This document shows positions 40,345 to 51,088 of a stretch of 64,000 nucleotides of DNA, one piece after another. Location of the stretch: contig OU862917.1 of the NCBI GenBank assembly GCA_917880885.1, forward strand, positions 55,441,227 through 55,505,226, in the 5' to 3' direction. This stretch comes from Limnephilus marmoratus (Eukaryota > Arthropoda > Insecta > Trichoptera > Limnephilidae). Position 1 is the first letter of the stretch, and each line of letters opens with the position of its first letter. The notes under the pieces are model-generated. The model was not told the DNA's origin and searched no databases. It saw only the letters and a list, made by a program, of their open reading frames with translations. A program made the translations under genes and the position numbers.

Positions 40345-41925
40345 GGTCATCATCATCATCTTCTTCCCCTTATCCTATTCGGGTCGGGGACCCATTGCAT
40401 CGACAAGGCTCCTCCATATGTCCCTGTCTTGTGCTAATTGTTCGGCCTCTGTCCATGGTAGCCCCATCCTCTCCTCACACAGTTTCTGGAGTTGCCTCGC
40501 CCAACTGTGTCTGGGGCGGCCCACTGGACGTCTACCCTCTGGAATCGCACTCAGTATCTTCCTCGGAATTCGGTCAACAGACATTCTTAGTACATGCCCA
40601 AGCCACCTCAGTTGCGATTTTTCTACGAAGAGTAGCAGTGGTTCAATGTTTAGATCATCTCGGATCGTGGAGTTTCTTATATGATCCCATTTCGTAACCC
40701 CTGCCACTCCTCTCAAGTACCTCATTTCGGCAGCTTGGACTCTAGAGCGTGTTCGTTCATTTATTTTAATTTTTTTTTATTTAAGTTTTTATTCCAGCAG
40801 GACTGGGAGGGTAGTGCTATCCCAGTCTGCCATATTACATAAACAACACTATAAACTATAAAAGAAAAAAAAAAGTTTACATATTAGGTAGTACCTAATT
40901 AAAACATAAGCATCCATGTCTGGTGGCATCCATGCAATCCTTTAGCATCCATGTCTGGTGGCCGTAAGTGAGCGTCGGGCGGTATACCGTTTTAAACACT
41001 GCCATCTTTGTTTTGATGCTCAGCTCGGCTTTCCTTATCACTGAGCTGTAGAGCGGACGCAATACACTGCTTGCCGCACTTATTCTTCTATCAATTTCTC
41101 CGTCTTGCCGACCATCGCTGGAGAATTCGACCCCAAGGTATTTGAACATGTCCACCTGTTTCAGCTGGGTTCCATTAGCGAGTATGTTGCACAGAGTTTG
41201 GTCCCTTCCTATAACCATCACCTCTGTTTTTGAGGTACTCATCTTCATTCCCGCCGCCGTGCACTCTTCGTTGAAACGGTTAATCCACTCTTGTAGTCCC
41301 TCCTCTGAAGTCGTTAATCTCGCGATGTCGTCCGCAAATAGTAGGGAGCTTATTCTAGTACTGCCTACCAGTGCTGCATCCGGTGTTTGGCTGTTTCGGC
41401 TGATTCGGTCCATGAATATAGTGAAGAGGATTGGCGACATAGGGCACCCTTATCTGAGGCCGATTTCCACTTCAAATTCTTCCGAAACTTGACCGTTTAC
41501 GCGGACCCTACTGCTACTATTTTCATATAGAGATGCTATGCCTTTTAGCAATTTGCCTTCAACTCCGTATTCTTTAAGCACCTCCCACAGTAGATGACGT
41601 GGTACTAAGTCATATGCTTTCTCTAGATCGATAAATCCAATATATGATGGCTTACCGTATTCCCAACATTTTTGTATGGTTACTTGTAGAGTAAAGAGCT
41701 GATCTGTAGTGCCTCTGCCTTGTCTGAAGCCACACTGTTCTTCTCGAATCTTGTTCTCTGTCGCTCTTCGACATCTTTTTTCCAGGATTCTAGCGTAAAC
41801 TTTTCCTGGTTGACTGAGGAGTGTAATTCCTCGATAGTTGGAGCACAATTTCTGGTCCCCTTTTTTAAATATTGGGACTATAATTCCTGTCCTCCAGGCT
41901 TTAGGGGTCTTACCCGTCAAGGGGT
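40345..41925 (-). pseudogene. RTE/CR1-like LINE ORF2, RT domain largely preserved
   Basis: From 41920 leftwards one frame encodes RT fingers and palm (FKKGDQKLCSNYRGITLL, QCGFRQGRGTTDQL, FIDLEKAYDLVPR) down to GLR and a stop at 41449-41451. The next frame starts GCPMSPILF and contains the catalytic LLFADD. The stop therefore replaces the Q of the RQGCPMSP motif (CAA to TAA). The frame runs to 40895 and is broken by an inserted sequence at 40737-40935. It resumes at 40725..40375 with EMRYLRGVAG, SQLRWLGHVLRM and GRPRHSWARQL. The 3' end has an (ATG)n tail at about 40340-40355. The endonuclease is missing. Confidence 0.83.
40737..40935 (-). mobile_element. Small retroposon insertion inside the LINE
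   Basis: Interrupts the LINE between its TLTYGHQTWML thumb segment and EMRYLRG. On the minus strand it contains GCAGACTGGGATAGCACTAC, CTGCTGGAATAAAAAC and an A-rich tail. The 18-bp word AGCATCCATGTCTGGTGG occurs twice at 40909-40964, next to its 5' side. The element family is not recognised. Confidence 0.5.
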
Positions 41926-42029
41926 ATTACCCGTTATCTCCAAGCCACTGAGAAAACTCGCGTTAACCACCTGAGGCCTTGGTTGGTGGTTTTTTTTTTT
42001 TTTTTAGCTTTTTTTTAACGTCCAAAGGT
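41926..42029. other. Poly-T junction region
   Basis: GGCCTTGGTTGGTGG and a T19 run at about 41984-42003 mark the 5' truncation point of the LINE and another retroposon tail. No gene. Confidence 0.4.
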
Positions 42030-42180
42030 ATTTTCGTTATTTGTTTATGGGGTGTTTTGCCGTATTGCGCTACCTCCTTCTTTAGCCAACGTTTCGGACA
42101 GCGTTGCAGTGTCCAACATCAGGCAAGGAGGTAGCGCAATACGGCATAACACCCCAAAAACCAATACTAAAAAAGAAGAT
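42030..42180 (-). mobile_element. Penelope-like terminal region, copy D, folded as a 31-bp inverted repeat
   Basis: The arm GGGGTGTTTTGCCGTATTGC...CTCCTT at about 42049-42079 is answered by AAGGAGGTAGCGCAATACGG...ACACCCC at 42125-42155, with only 1-2 differences. Between the arms the minus strand has CTGATGT - helix II (GGACAC/GCTGTCC) - GAAAC, a hammerhead core with one changed core base. The block matches copies A and C. No Penelope coding sequence is attached. Confidence 0.7.
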
Positions 42181-42199
42181 TTGTTTATTCAAAGTTCTC

Positions 42200-42419
42200 C
42201 TCACCAGGGATTCCTGTTCGGAGGCGGACTGTAGGTAGTCGTATTGGTGTTACGTCATGATTTCCTCATGTTCATGTTTGTTGACTATGTTTGTTAATTT
42301 TCACATCTTTATGTTTGTTGGCTACCTATGTTTGTTAATTTCCTCATCTTCACGTTTGTTGATTTCCACACCTTCATGTTTGTTGACTATAGGTTGTATT
42401 AGTGTTACTTCATAATTTT
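42200..42419. repeat. Short irregular repeats of TTTGTTGACTATGTTTGTTA
   Basis: Words such as CATGTTTGTTGACTA and CACGTTTGTTGATTTCC recur about five times. At 42203-42230 the motif CCTCACCAGGGATTCCTGTT...GGCGGACTG parallels 63038-63073. Confidence 0.5.
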
Positions 42420-42560
42420 AATGATTTCCGTATCATAATCTTTACTAAGCCATATTTTGGTATAGTTTTTGAACTTGTTTATCTCCATGGTGTTTTTAAT
42501 TTCATTTGGAAGGGCATTGTATAGTTTCGTAGTATGGAATATTTGTTTTTTTTCTGGATA
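42420..42560 (-). pseudogene. LINE ORF2 extreme C-terminus
   Basis: The minus strand reads TTKLYNALPNEIKNTMEINK FKNYTK, the terminal motif of CR1/Jockey-group ORF2 (LYN-LP-EIK). Only this end is recognisable. 42560-42960 is AT-rich and may contain more decayed RT. Confidence 0.5.
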
Positions 42561-42964
42561 ATAGATGCTTTAATTTTGAGATTTTTAGTAGATTTGAGGT
42601 TTTCATCTTTGTGGGGTAGATGTGTTGTTCGGTAAGGTACTACTAATTTTTTCTGTAAATTTGAGTAGAGAATAGTTTGAGTAGAGTTTTATAATACTGA
42701 AACCATGAAAGATTTTTAAAATTTCTTTTGGTGAATTTCTAATGGACACTTCTAGGTTTATTTAATGTTTTAACAAGCTGTGGGTGTTTGAAGCAGATAT
42801 ATTCCGATCCCGATCCAATAATCCCATATTCTATACGTGATTGGCAAAGAGCATAGCAGACTTTACACAGATCATTTTTACTTATTATTTTGATTAATGA
42901 TTATATTTCCAAAGAAGTACACGGGCTTTGTGAGTTTCTTTGTAATGCTATTTATGCGGGAGTT

Positions 42965-43032
42965 CATTATAGGGATTCTTGAGGTGATTTTTCAGAAAAA
43001 TAGCGCTATACAAATTATCCAATTATTCTTAT
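42965..43032 (+). repeat. Retroposon 3' tail, partner of 13455-13535
   Basis: CTTGAGGTGATTTTTCAGAA, AGCGCTATACAAATTATCC, then ATTATTC repeats. Confidence 0.55.
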
Positions 43033-43489
43033 TCTTCGTCGAATGTGTCAAAAAGTTCGAAATCGAAAAAGATATATATACATATATACATAGAAATCTT
43101 CGTCTAGATCTGCAAGCAGTGAAAATTTAATTTAATTTTTTTTATTTAAGTTATTGTACGGCAGATTATTTAACCATTTACGGCTCAAGATTTCTGATTT
43201 TAACATTTGGGAAGTTAGGAATACTAAAAAGTTTCAAGGTTATTTAAAGCTAAATTAAATATATCTATTGGTTAAGAAATTGCATTTAATCACAAAATTT
43301 CCTTTGTCGTGCTGAGAAGTGCTAGAACATCTCTTCTGCCATGCGGCCATTAGATTACGCAGGTGAATAATCTGAGGAAGTTTGACGAGGCGCAGAAAGA
43401 CGCCATACCCTTGTCCTGACTTATGCTGATATGAATGTAGTTACTGGTAATTCCGGACAGAATTTGAAGATTTCATTTGAGATCTGACG
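43033..43489. other. No gene
   Basis: AT-rich; nothing recognised. Confidence 0.4.
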
Positions 43490-43690
43490 TTTGCTCAGGT
43501 CTTGGCGGCGGATGCGCCTGCCCACCGGCTCGACGGGCCAAATCGGGAAAGGCTGGTTTGGGAAACTCTCTGACCTCTCCAGCAGGTCAATATCAACCCA
43601 TCGCTTTGCACCGCAGCGGGAGGGATGGATTTTTAGGTCCGACACTCCTGGACACACCGACCCCTAGATTCCTACCCTCTCTCTAAATTC
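43490..43690 (+). repeat. SINE-B fragment lacking its tail
   Basis: Plus strand from CTCAGGTCTTGGCGGCGGAT to CCTAGATTCCTACCCTCTC. Both ends of the family are missing. Confidence 0.75.
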
Positions 43691-44827
43691 TCATTAGAAA
43701 TTATTAAAGATGCAGATTTTCTGCTCCGCACGAATTTCAAATATGGTCAGCGGTCAGCAAGAATTGTAGATTCAAGTAGCGTACTAAATTGAACAGTTTG
43801 CCGACTCATTTTATCTCCATATTCATAGATGGGTACTAATTCATTCGTGTGTCCATGATCTTACGAATCTATATTTATTCTTACGTGTCCGCTGATGCGT
43901 CAGATCAAATAATAATTTAGCCTCAACGATCACAATGGTAAAGTGAGGAACAAAATTAAGGTGCGGACCGCAGAGAGGTCAAACCGCCCGACCCTTTTAA
44001 GGATGACCCGAGGCGCTTACACCATTATTAGTCTACCATTCAAATGCATCGATACTAATAAATGATTCGACTGTACGGTTGCACAATGTCGTATGCGCCA
44101 ACAGATCGTAATTGCACGTTTGAAACAATACAAATTGTTTTTTGATGCTCATTCCATGAGACATTGTCCGAAGGAAAGTTTTTCGAATTTGTAGAATGCA
44201 AATTGTCTTTTGTCCGCGGTGGACTTGTTACAAAATTCATTTTGATGGCGCGTGTCTCTTCAAATTATACGTCGAATAAATTATATTGTTTCTTTCCGGA
44301 GACAATGATGGCAGAGACGGTATTTGGCCGACTTCGGATGGTTCATGTCGCCAGTCATTGACACGTCCAAGGTTTGGTTATGAAATTTGAATGTTCAGAT
44401 CTCTCTCTCCATAAAGTGACATCTCCAAAATGATACATTCATGGCCAAAAAGTTACAATTGTTAACCGCGTACACCACAGATAACCGTTAAATGGAGTAT
44501 TGTTTGAACTTAATTAATGTATTTCGGACGATCGGTAAACAAGTAGAGTTGATCATTGATGTTGATGCATTGATGTGCAGTATTAGCAAGTAGGTACTAA
44601 CAGTTTTGTAGATTATTAACGCTTTTTTTCCTGAAGGTAGGTACGCAGGCACAGAGCTTTAAATGTTATATTTCATGGATAGGGAAGAGCCATTAACACG
44701 GTATGATACTGTATGAAAACCTCAATTATTAGGAGTAGGTTTCACTGTTGCGATGTGACCGGTACATCAGAGAGAAACAAATCCTCAAGTATATCTTTAT
44801 ATAAGGAGCATTATCCGAGGTTCGTGC
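43691..44827. other. No gene identified; less repetitive stretch
   Basis: No match to repeats elsewhere in the window. Frames of 61-65 codons at 44055-44361 on both strands have no recognisable feature. This may be ordinary host intergenic or intronic DNA. Confidence 0.4.
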
Positions 44828-45095
44828 ACCGATACTGCGTGGAGGGCCGGATCTGGAGAGACTGGTTGAGGGAGACGTTTTGAGTTCTCTGAGAGGGATT
44901 TATTCATACGATCGTCACTCCTGAACACATCGACCCCTAGATTCCTACCCACCTCTTGTACTTTTTACTTCCCAGAACCTCCTCGCCTTCCTTTCCCTGA
45001 AAATACCCTGTATACAGCATCCCCAAAGATAACAGGCCCTGAGAGAATTTTTTTCCTCAGGGTCTTCTGTGTGTAGATAATGTTATTTTTTTTTA
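44828..45095 (+). repeat. SINE-B copy, 5'-truncated with tail
   Basis: From GATACTGCGTGGAGGGCCGG through ATACAGCATCCCCAAAGAT to the palindromic tail (GGCCCTGAGAG...CCTCAGGGTC) and TTCTGTGTGTAG. A poly-T rather than poly-A follows, so the exact end is unclear. Confidence 0.78.
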
Positions 45096-46089
45096 CTTAT
45101 TCTGAGGCAGATATCAGATTATTTAGCCTAGAAATCAAACGTTATACAATACTAAGTATTGCAAGATTGGGGCAATGCAATACAGTACTTAAGACTTAAG
45201 TCTAGTAATAGCCCAGTCATTATGGATTGCTATGGTTTATACCTGCCTGAAAACAAAAGCCGCAGTCGTAGCCACGATTTGTCCAAGGTACCACACGCAG
45301 AACAGATGTTCTAGCATAGCATAGTATGACAAGAGGACTATAAACAACTTGTACTATTACTAGATGAATCTGTAGTACCCACAATAAAATATTCTTCTAC
45401 GGAAAAATATTTTTGTACGAGAAATAAAGGAATGGAATTTCGAAAAAAAGTTATTTTTTTACCTTACTTCTACCACCTAGAATCACCTCCGGAAGTTAAT
45501 GCACTTTAACCCCGGACAACCTATGTAATAACACTTAGGTATATTACTTAATTCATGACCATTAATCACGCTTTATTTATTTATTTATTCTTAGTACATT
45601 TACGTTACAAAGGTATAATATATTGTCCTCCACACTAGAGTTCATCTGTGTTGTGGAGGACATTTTTCAGATGTAAATTATAAACTATAAATTGTGAATA
45701 GTAAAACAAAAGAGTGTTAATAGCTAATATAAAAAAGAGAAACAATAAAAATCAAAATATAAAATCGACTTCAATTCGACAAAAATTATAAATTAAAAGT
45801 TAGTTAGCTTTATGCTTCATCTTTCTCTGTCTTGTTTCTACTTGAATCTTTTAGTTTCTTCTTGCTTCCCCTTGTTTCAACTTGCTATGTCAAATCAAGT
45901 GAAGTGAATACAAACTTTAGTTGGATCATAATACCCCTCATGCACACAAGCCCTGCTTATTTATGGGGGTAAATCAAATACATATATTATGTAATTAATT
46001 ATTGTACAAAATTTATTGTAATTTATGTATCTTTTTGTAAATAAAAAAAAATAAAAAACTGAAAATAAATAACATATCAAAATATGGTC
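45096..46089. other. No gene; retroposon tails at 45575-45690 and 45960-46080
   Basis: A minus-strand LINE tail is suggested by (TTTA)n at 45577-45593 next to a hairpin GTCCTCCACACTAG/TGTTGTGGAGGAC (45626-45662). A plus-strand A-rich tail lies at 46040-46070. No coding frame. Confidence 0.4.
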
Positions 46090-46420
46090 TTTCACTAGGG
46101 CGGGCGATAATATAGTCCAGTCCTCTTACCACAAAATGAAATTTTGAAAATTATACTTAAAAGTCCACACCGGAACTCCTAGAGACCATGTTTTAATGCC
46201 TGAAATAATTATATTCACAAGATATTCTAGTTTACACATTCCAGGATAACTATATAAATACAAATTCGGATCGATTCATCAGATCCTCATTACAATTACT
46301 CGTACATTCGACGAATCTACAACTAAAACGATTATCGGACTAAGAAATGTGCAATATAATGTTCTCCCGCTTGCCATAAAAACCATTAGAAAATAATCAA
46401 CCTCCTAAAAAGTATTACGA
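46090..46420 (+). pseudogene. LINE-C-like RT C-terminal fragment
   Basis: Plus strand pieces KILKIILKSPHRNS, QDNYINTNSDRFI and LQLKRLSD follow the same order as 49620-50130 and LINE-C copy 1, in shifting frames. Short and heavily decayed. Confidence 0.5.
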
Positions 46421-46483
46421 TATTATGGATTATGTACACGGGAAAAAAGAATATAGATACAATGTTGTATATATCGAATGTTA

Positions 46484-46690
46484 TTAATAGGGTAACGTCT
46501 GCGTGGTTAAATTTAAGAACTCGGCTTCGAATGCATGTCTTCCGCCGCGCCTTCCCGGTCGCACCATATAAACATCCGTGTACCTGAAATTTAAAGCAAA
46601 GCTACCATTGTAATTCGGATTCGAGTTCAAGAATTCGTCAAAAGATGTTGCCACTTCCGTAGCAGCTCGCAAGGGGACTTTTCCCCCCTA
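46484..46690 (-). repeat. 62-codon open frame within a dispersed repeat
   Basis: The minus frame reads MRAATEVATSFDEFLNSNPN ... RYTDVYMVRPGRRGGRH and stops at TLPY. The first half of its DNA recurs at 29830-29900 (opposite orientation) where the frame is broken by a stop. A coding role is possible but unproven; a fragment of an unrecognised element is more likely. Confidence 0.45.
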
Positions 46691-47569
46691 GGTATAAGTA
46701 CTATGGATTTCTAGAATTTAAGTATCTTTCCGGATATGAAAAGATTTATTTATTTATTGCTTCTTCACAATTTAAATACATTTTTAGCATGTAATTATTG
46801 ACCCCACTAGGGTTCGCCTGTATCGGGGATAATAATTTCATAATTTATTAAAAGAAACACACATTTATTATAAAGAGAGTACATAAGTTAGCTTAAGTAC
46901 AGCATAATATAGTTTTCATTCCATTGAAGTGTCATTTAGGTGTCATTAATTAAATTAAAAATTTTAACCTCACTTAGACATGGTTGACAATTTTATAAAG
47001 TGCAAAATAATATATGTAAGTATCGAAAGACAATATTGTTACAATATTTCTCACAGAATAGGCCTGACGGTGGATTTATGGTAATAAATACTTGACGAGT
47101 TGTGAATAATAGTATCACGCGGCTATATATTACCACATGACGTCATAGCCTGACACGGTAACTTTGTCTCAGTGACTAGCTGTCACTGGATCACAGTGAA
47201 TCCGAGGAACTGGCTATTTTTGCAATCAGTTCCTATCGGATTTAGAAAATGGTCACCAACACTCAAACTTGGCGAAGCCGAATTAAAAGCCGTCCACAGT
47301 GCCTAGCAGCAAAAACCTACGGAGCGGGTTTTAAAAGCAACTGCTAGTTGCTTTATAATTTTCCCATCGTAAAATAATTCGTACCCAAAACCATGTACAA
47401 TGCGACCTTGGACCTTTGTAGACTTTTGTAAAAAAAAAATTAAAAATAAATAAGTCTACCACTCTTGTCAATTTAATGTGAAAAAATGTAAAATGTATAA
47501 CAAAAGAACTTATGATATCTTCCTAATAATTCAAAAATAAATGGAATATATTGTGAACGTACCCAAAAA
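46691..47569. other. No gene; (TTTA)n at 46745-46758
   Basis: AT-rich. TGTACAATGCGACCTTGGAC at about 47394 parallels TGTACAATGTGACCTTAGAA at 50290, a probable LINE-C-like 3' UTR remnant followed by an A run. Confidence 0.4.
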
Positions 47570-48690
47570 GTAAAGTGTTTTTGAAAGGTGGTAAAATACG
47601 CTTTCAGATTTTATTATTAAAAATAACCAACTCATTTTTTACGTATCAATTTTTTTGTATAAACCTTAAAAAGATTTAAAAATAGCTCACCTTCCATTTT
47701 TTCTAACTTTTTTTTACATTAACTCCACACAGGAGGCCCTGAGGAAAATAATTTCCCTCAGTGAAGGGTCTTTTTGAGGAGAGGAAGGAATGAATATTGG
47801 TCTTGAAGAGACCCATGTTGTAGGAAGGAGGAAACACAGAGGCCGGTAAATAGTTCCACAGCCGAGCTGTTGAACACAAGAGCGAGTCGAAGAAGCCGTT
47901 CTCATGTGACAAATGTCAACCGTGTACATATGTATATTGGGCACGCGTTTGGCGCGTTTCCCGACTATGCACCTACGCTGAAGGGATCAATGATGCTAAT
48001 TCATCGCACCATCTTCTATTGTAATACCGGTAGAACAAGGTAGCATTCCCACCCGACGCCTGTGCTCTAAAGATTGCAATCCGTCTGTTAAGATGGGAGA
48101 ATCTATCAGACGGACCGCTCGTTTTTGCACAGAGTCGATTTTTCAGGTATTTTGGAACTCCAGACCAGAGGTGGCTGCCAAATTCAACCGTGGGACGCAC
48201 TTGTGATTTGTACAGGGATAGCAGTTGTGTACTATTAAAGTATCTGCGGGCCCTGTACAGTACGCCCGGTTTTTGGGAGGCTAACTTTACTCTGGCTTTA
48301 ATGGAGCCCCATATCTGAGCTGGTCACTTAAATTGTAGGTATTGAATTGCTTGTAACGTTGAATATCTGGTAACGAAAAAAAAACACATACACAATTTTT
48401 TTAGACAAACGTATTATAAAAGTTAACATCACTTCACTTTTTTGTCGTTTCATGTACAAATAATTAATTAGTTAGTTTCATTTTTCAAATTGCTGTCGGA
48501 AACTTTGGTTTCGTAACAACGTACGTATATTTTAATTAATAATTTTGTGGTTAATTTTGATTTAAATATATAGCTTGGTACTTTCTCACTCCAATACCGT
48601 TTATAACATATTTCTCACTACGATAGTAAGGGAGATACAACGATTTCTGTGAGACATATATGAGTTGTACAAAAAACCAAAAAAATTAGC
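47570..48690 (+). repeat. Dispersed repeat D, copy 1, split by LINE-B
   Basis: Blocks also found in order at 54740-55840: AAAGGTGGTAAAATACGCTTTC, AAAAATAGCTCACCTTCC, TTGTCGTTTCATGTACAAAT, CGGAAACTTTGGTTTCGTA and AACGATTTCTGTGAGA. The LINE-B insertion at 47706-48320 separates the second and third blocks. The element class is unknown. Confidence 0.5.
47706..48320 (-). pseudogene. LINE-B, RT C-terminal region with 3' tail
   Basis: On the minus strand, from about 48310: SIKARVKLASQKPGVLYRAR, LYKSQVRPTVEFGSHLWSG, then a 75-codon frame to LIPSA. A frame shift leads to YTVDICHMRT and LCSTARLWNYLPASVFPPSY, then the stop. The 3' UTR holds the palindromic tail (47738-47763, partly deleted) and poly-A (poly-T at 47709-47716). 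This is the thumb and C-terminus of a Jockey-group LINE, 5' truncated. Confidence 0.82.
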
Positions 48691-48964
48691 CTGATGATTC
48701 TGCTTTCTAGAATCAACGTGGGCATACGATATTACATATTACGAATGCCTACACATACACAACTAACACTAACTCTATACAGTATTGTAAGTACAATTGG
48801 CGCAGAAATCATTTCATCACAAATTACTATAATGTTTATTATTATACGTCGTAAACTATTCGATATGATTCGATAAGGCCACGGAGCTGGGAACTCCGAG
48901 GAGATCGCAAATAGCCGATTAATATCTAAATGCCACAAGCGCCAGATGTAGGGTCCTGAAGATT

Positions 48965-49155
48965 TCCCGTTGTTTAACGGTGAAATTTGCTTTATTTTTT
49001 TGTAGAATTTTAAGGGAAAAGCGGGGTATTTTAAGCAGCTCTCCCTGTCCCACGCACCCCACTCCCGCGATCCCTTCCCTTCTCCCGCATTCAATGTATT
49101 CAGTCCCGGTACATTCAGATTTTCAAACAGGTCGCGTGCCACATTTTGCAATATT
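48965..49155 (-). repeat. Dispersed G-rich repeat, copy 2
   Basis: Reverse complement carries GGCACGCGACCTGTTTGAAA, TGTACCGGGACTGAATACAT and GCGGGAG-rich sequence in the order of 10555-10800. Confidence 0.55.
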
Positions 49156-49619
49156 TTTTTTTTTTACAAATATTCATGTTTCATATATTACAAGCAATAA
49201 CTTTTTGTAGGTATATTATAAGAACAATCAATCAATCAAATTTGGTACCTTATGTCGGTACCTACAAAGTATTCGATTTTGGTTAGTATCGTAGCTGAGT
49301 ACTTCCATTAAATTTATTAATTCAAAAAGTTTATTTGAAAATTGAATTTTGATTTAACGATCGGAGGTGTGCAAAATATTATTCCCAATTTGTGACATTT
49401 TTGACAGTTTCGTAAGAGTTATTGTAATGATTAAAAACACTTTTCAGATGAATTGTGATGTGGTTCAAATAATCCTGAATTCGCGAGGGTGGAAATAATG
49501 TTTTTGTAATGTTTCAAACATTTCCTATGCTTAATATAGCAATGCATAGGTACTGAACTCGCATACATAGATACATATAATATTGATTTTTTCCTTTCAA
49601 CTGCCTTGCAACTGCTCAA
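49156..49619. other. No gene
   Basis: AT-rich; nothing recognised. Confidence 0.4.
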
Positions 49620-50345
49620 AATTGAATGAAATACAAACAATAAAATACCTTGGAATAATTATTGATCAAAACTTAAACTGGAACTCCTAGTGGAATATAT
49701 GAGCAACAAATTTAAAAAAAAAACTAATCTCTTTTTTCAAAACAATAAGGAACATTTTAGATAAAAACAGCTAATTAAAATTTATTATGCATTAGCCCAA
49801 TCTCATCTACAATATGGGAAGCTCATGCGATTCCACTATAAAACCAGTCCTCATAGCACAAAGGTTAATAAGAACTCCTACATACCATATTTTTAGAGCA
49901 CTAAATTTAATGTCACTGAAACAATTATATACAAAAGATATTCTGATGTACGCATTCAAAAACCAGGATAACTTTACACGGACAAACTCGGGCCGATTCA
50001 CAAGATGTACGTATATTACAACATACTTTTTACCAACCTACAACTAAAACGACTTTTGGACAAAGAAATGCGCAATACCTCTCTATAAAATTATTTAATT
50101 TGCTTTACTTTAAAACCATTAAAAAAATAACCGACTTCTTGGAAGAAATAATATAGACACAATTTTACAACCGAACAAAGATTAATGCTTGTATTGTACT
50201 TTCCATTAGATATAACTTTATAATTCCTCTTGTAATATTTCATTATAGGTATTTACTTATATTTCAAACATGAAAACTTGTACAATGTGACCTTAGAACG
50301 GGGTACCCCAGTAAGGACACATTTTTCTCTAAAAAATTGTAAAAC
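49620..50345 (+). pseudogene. LINE-C-like element, RT C-terminus and 3' UTR
   Basis: Plus strand: NEIQTIKYLGIIIDQNLNW, NKFKKKTNLFFQ, KIYYALAQSHLQYG, then a 77-codon frame (49814-50047; RLIRTPTYHIFRALNLMSLK) and LQLKRLLDKEMRNTSL. Frames shift repeatedly. The block order equals LINE-C copy 1, but divergence is higher, so it is a related older family. A 3' A-rich tail lies at about 50335-50372. Confidence 0.7.
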
Positions 50346-50879
50346 AAAGAAAAAATAAAATAAAATATACATAGATTGTTAGTAAATATTATCTAATCAA
50401 AACTGTTTGAACTGAGCGGTGGCCATCGGCATGTATTGTAAAACACTAGGTGAAACGGTAATCTTGCTAACCTAAGACATTAATCAAGCAATGCAATAAA
50501 TCCGTATGGATTGTAGTCACTCGATAACGTACAATTAAAATTAACAAACATATTAAACGCCCACACACCGTCTCTGCTCCTCCCAAACACCCAAATAAAA
50601 ACATTAAACGTTACATTCAATAAATAATCCACATGTCAACATGCAAACATCGATTGTCTTAGAACGATTTTAATACTTGCTCAACTTCGTATGTGGCTTT
50701 TGTTATTTTGCTTTCATTTTTCTGATTTCTGATCTATTTACGTGTAAATATTTTCTTTGACCAGAGGGGCGATTCGTGTCCTGCTTTAAGCCACGGCCGA
50801 TTTATTACGTATTTATCTTGAGCACTTAACGAGGCAATGACCAGACAAAACCGTAAATATGTCAGATATGATTTTAGAT
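50346..50879. other. No gene
   Basis: AT-rich; nothing recognised. Confidence 0.4.
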
Positions 50880-51086
50880 TTTCACGGCCAAAAATTTTAT
50901 GGTTATTTCCTTTTGGGGTATTATGCCGTGTTGCGCTACCTCCTCCTTTAACCAACGTTTCGGACAGCGTTACAGTGTCCATCATCAGGGCAGATGTGTA
51001 AATGTTAGAGATGAAATGTGTGCTTAAGTACTTCGAAGCAATACCGTGTTGCCAGCACCAATCCACTGCGGGCTGGCATTACAGTA
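50880..51086 (-). mobile_element. Penelope-like element copy C, terminal region
   Basis: The 3'-ward part (minus sense) of the element whose coding end is at 53353-53735. Removing 51089-53350 joins CATTACAGTATA to CTTCAAGATGG, the continuous sequence seen in copies A and B. It contains GTGTTGCGCTACCTCCTCC and the hammerhead core listed separately. Confidence 0.78.
50952..50990 (-). ncRNA. Hammerhead ribozyme core in Penelope copy C
   Basis: The minus strand reads CTGATGA, a 5-bp helix II (GGACA ... TGTCC) with its loop, then GAAAC. All conserved bases of the CUGANGA and GAAA strands are present. Hammerheads in the terminal repeats of Penelope-like elements are established knowledge. The UH cleavage strand and helix I/III pairing were not worked out with certainty. 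Confidence 0.7.
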
Positions 51087-51088
51087 TA

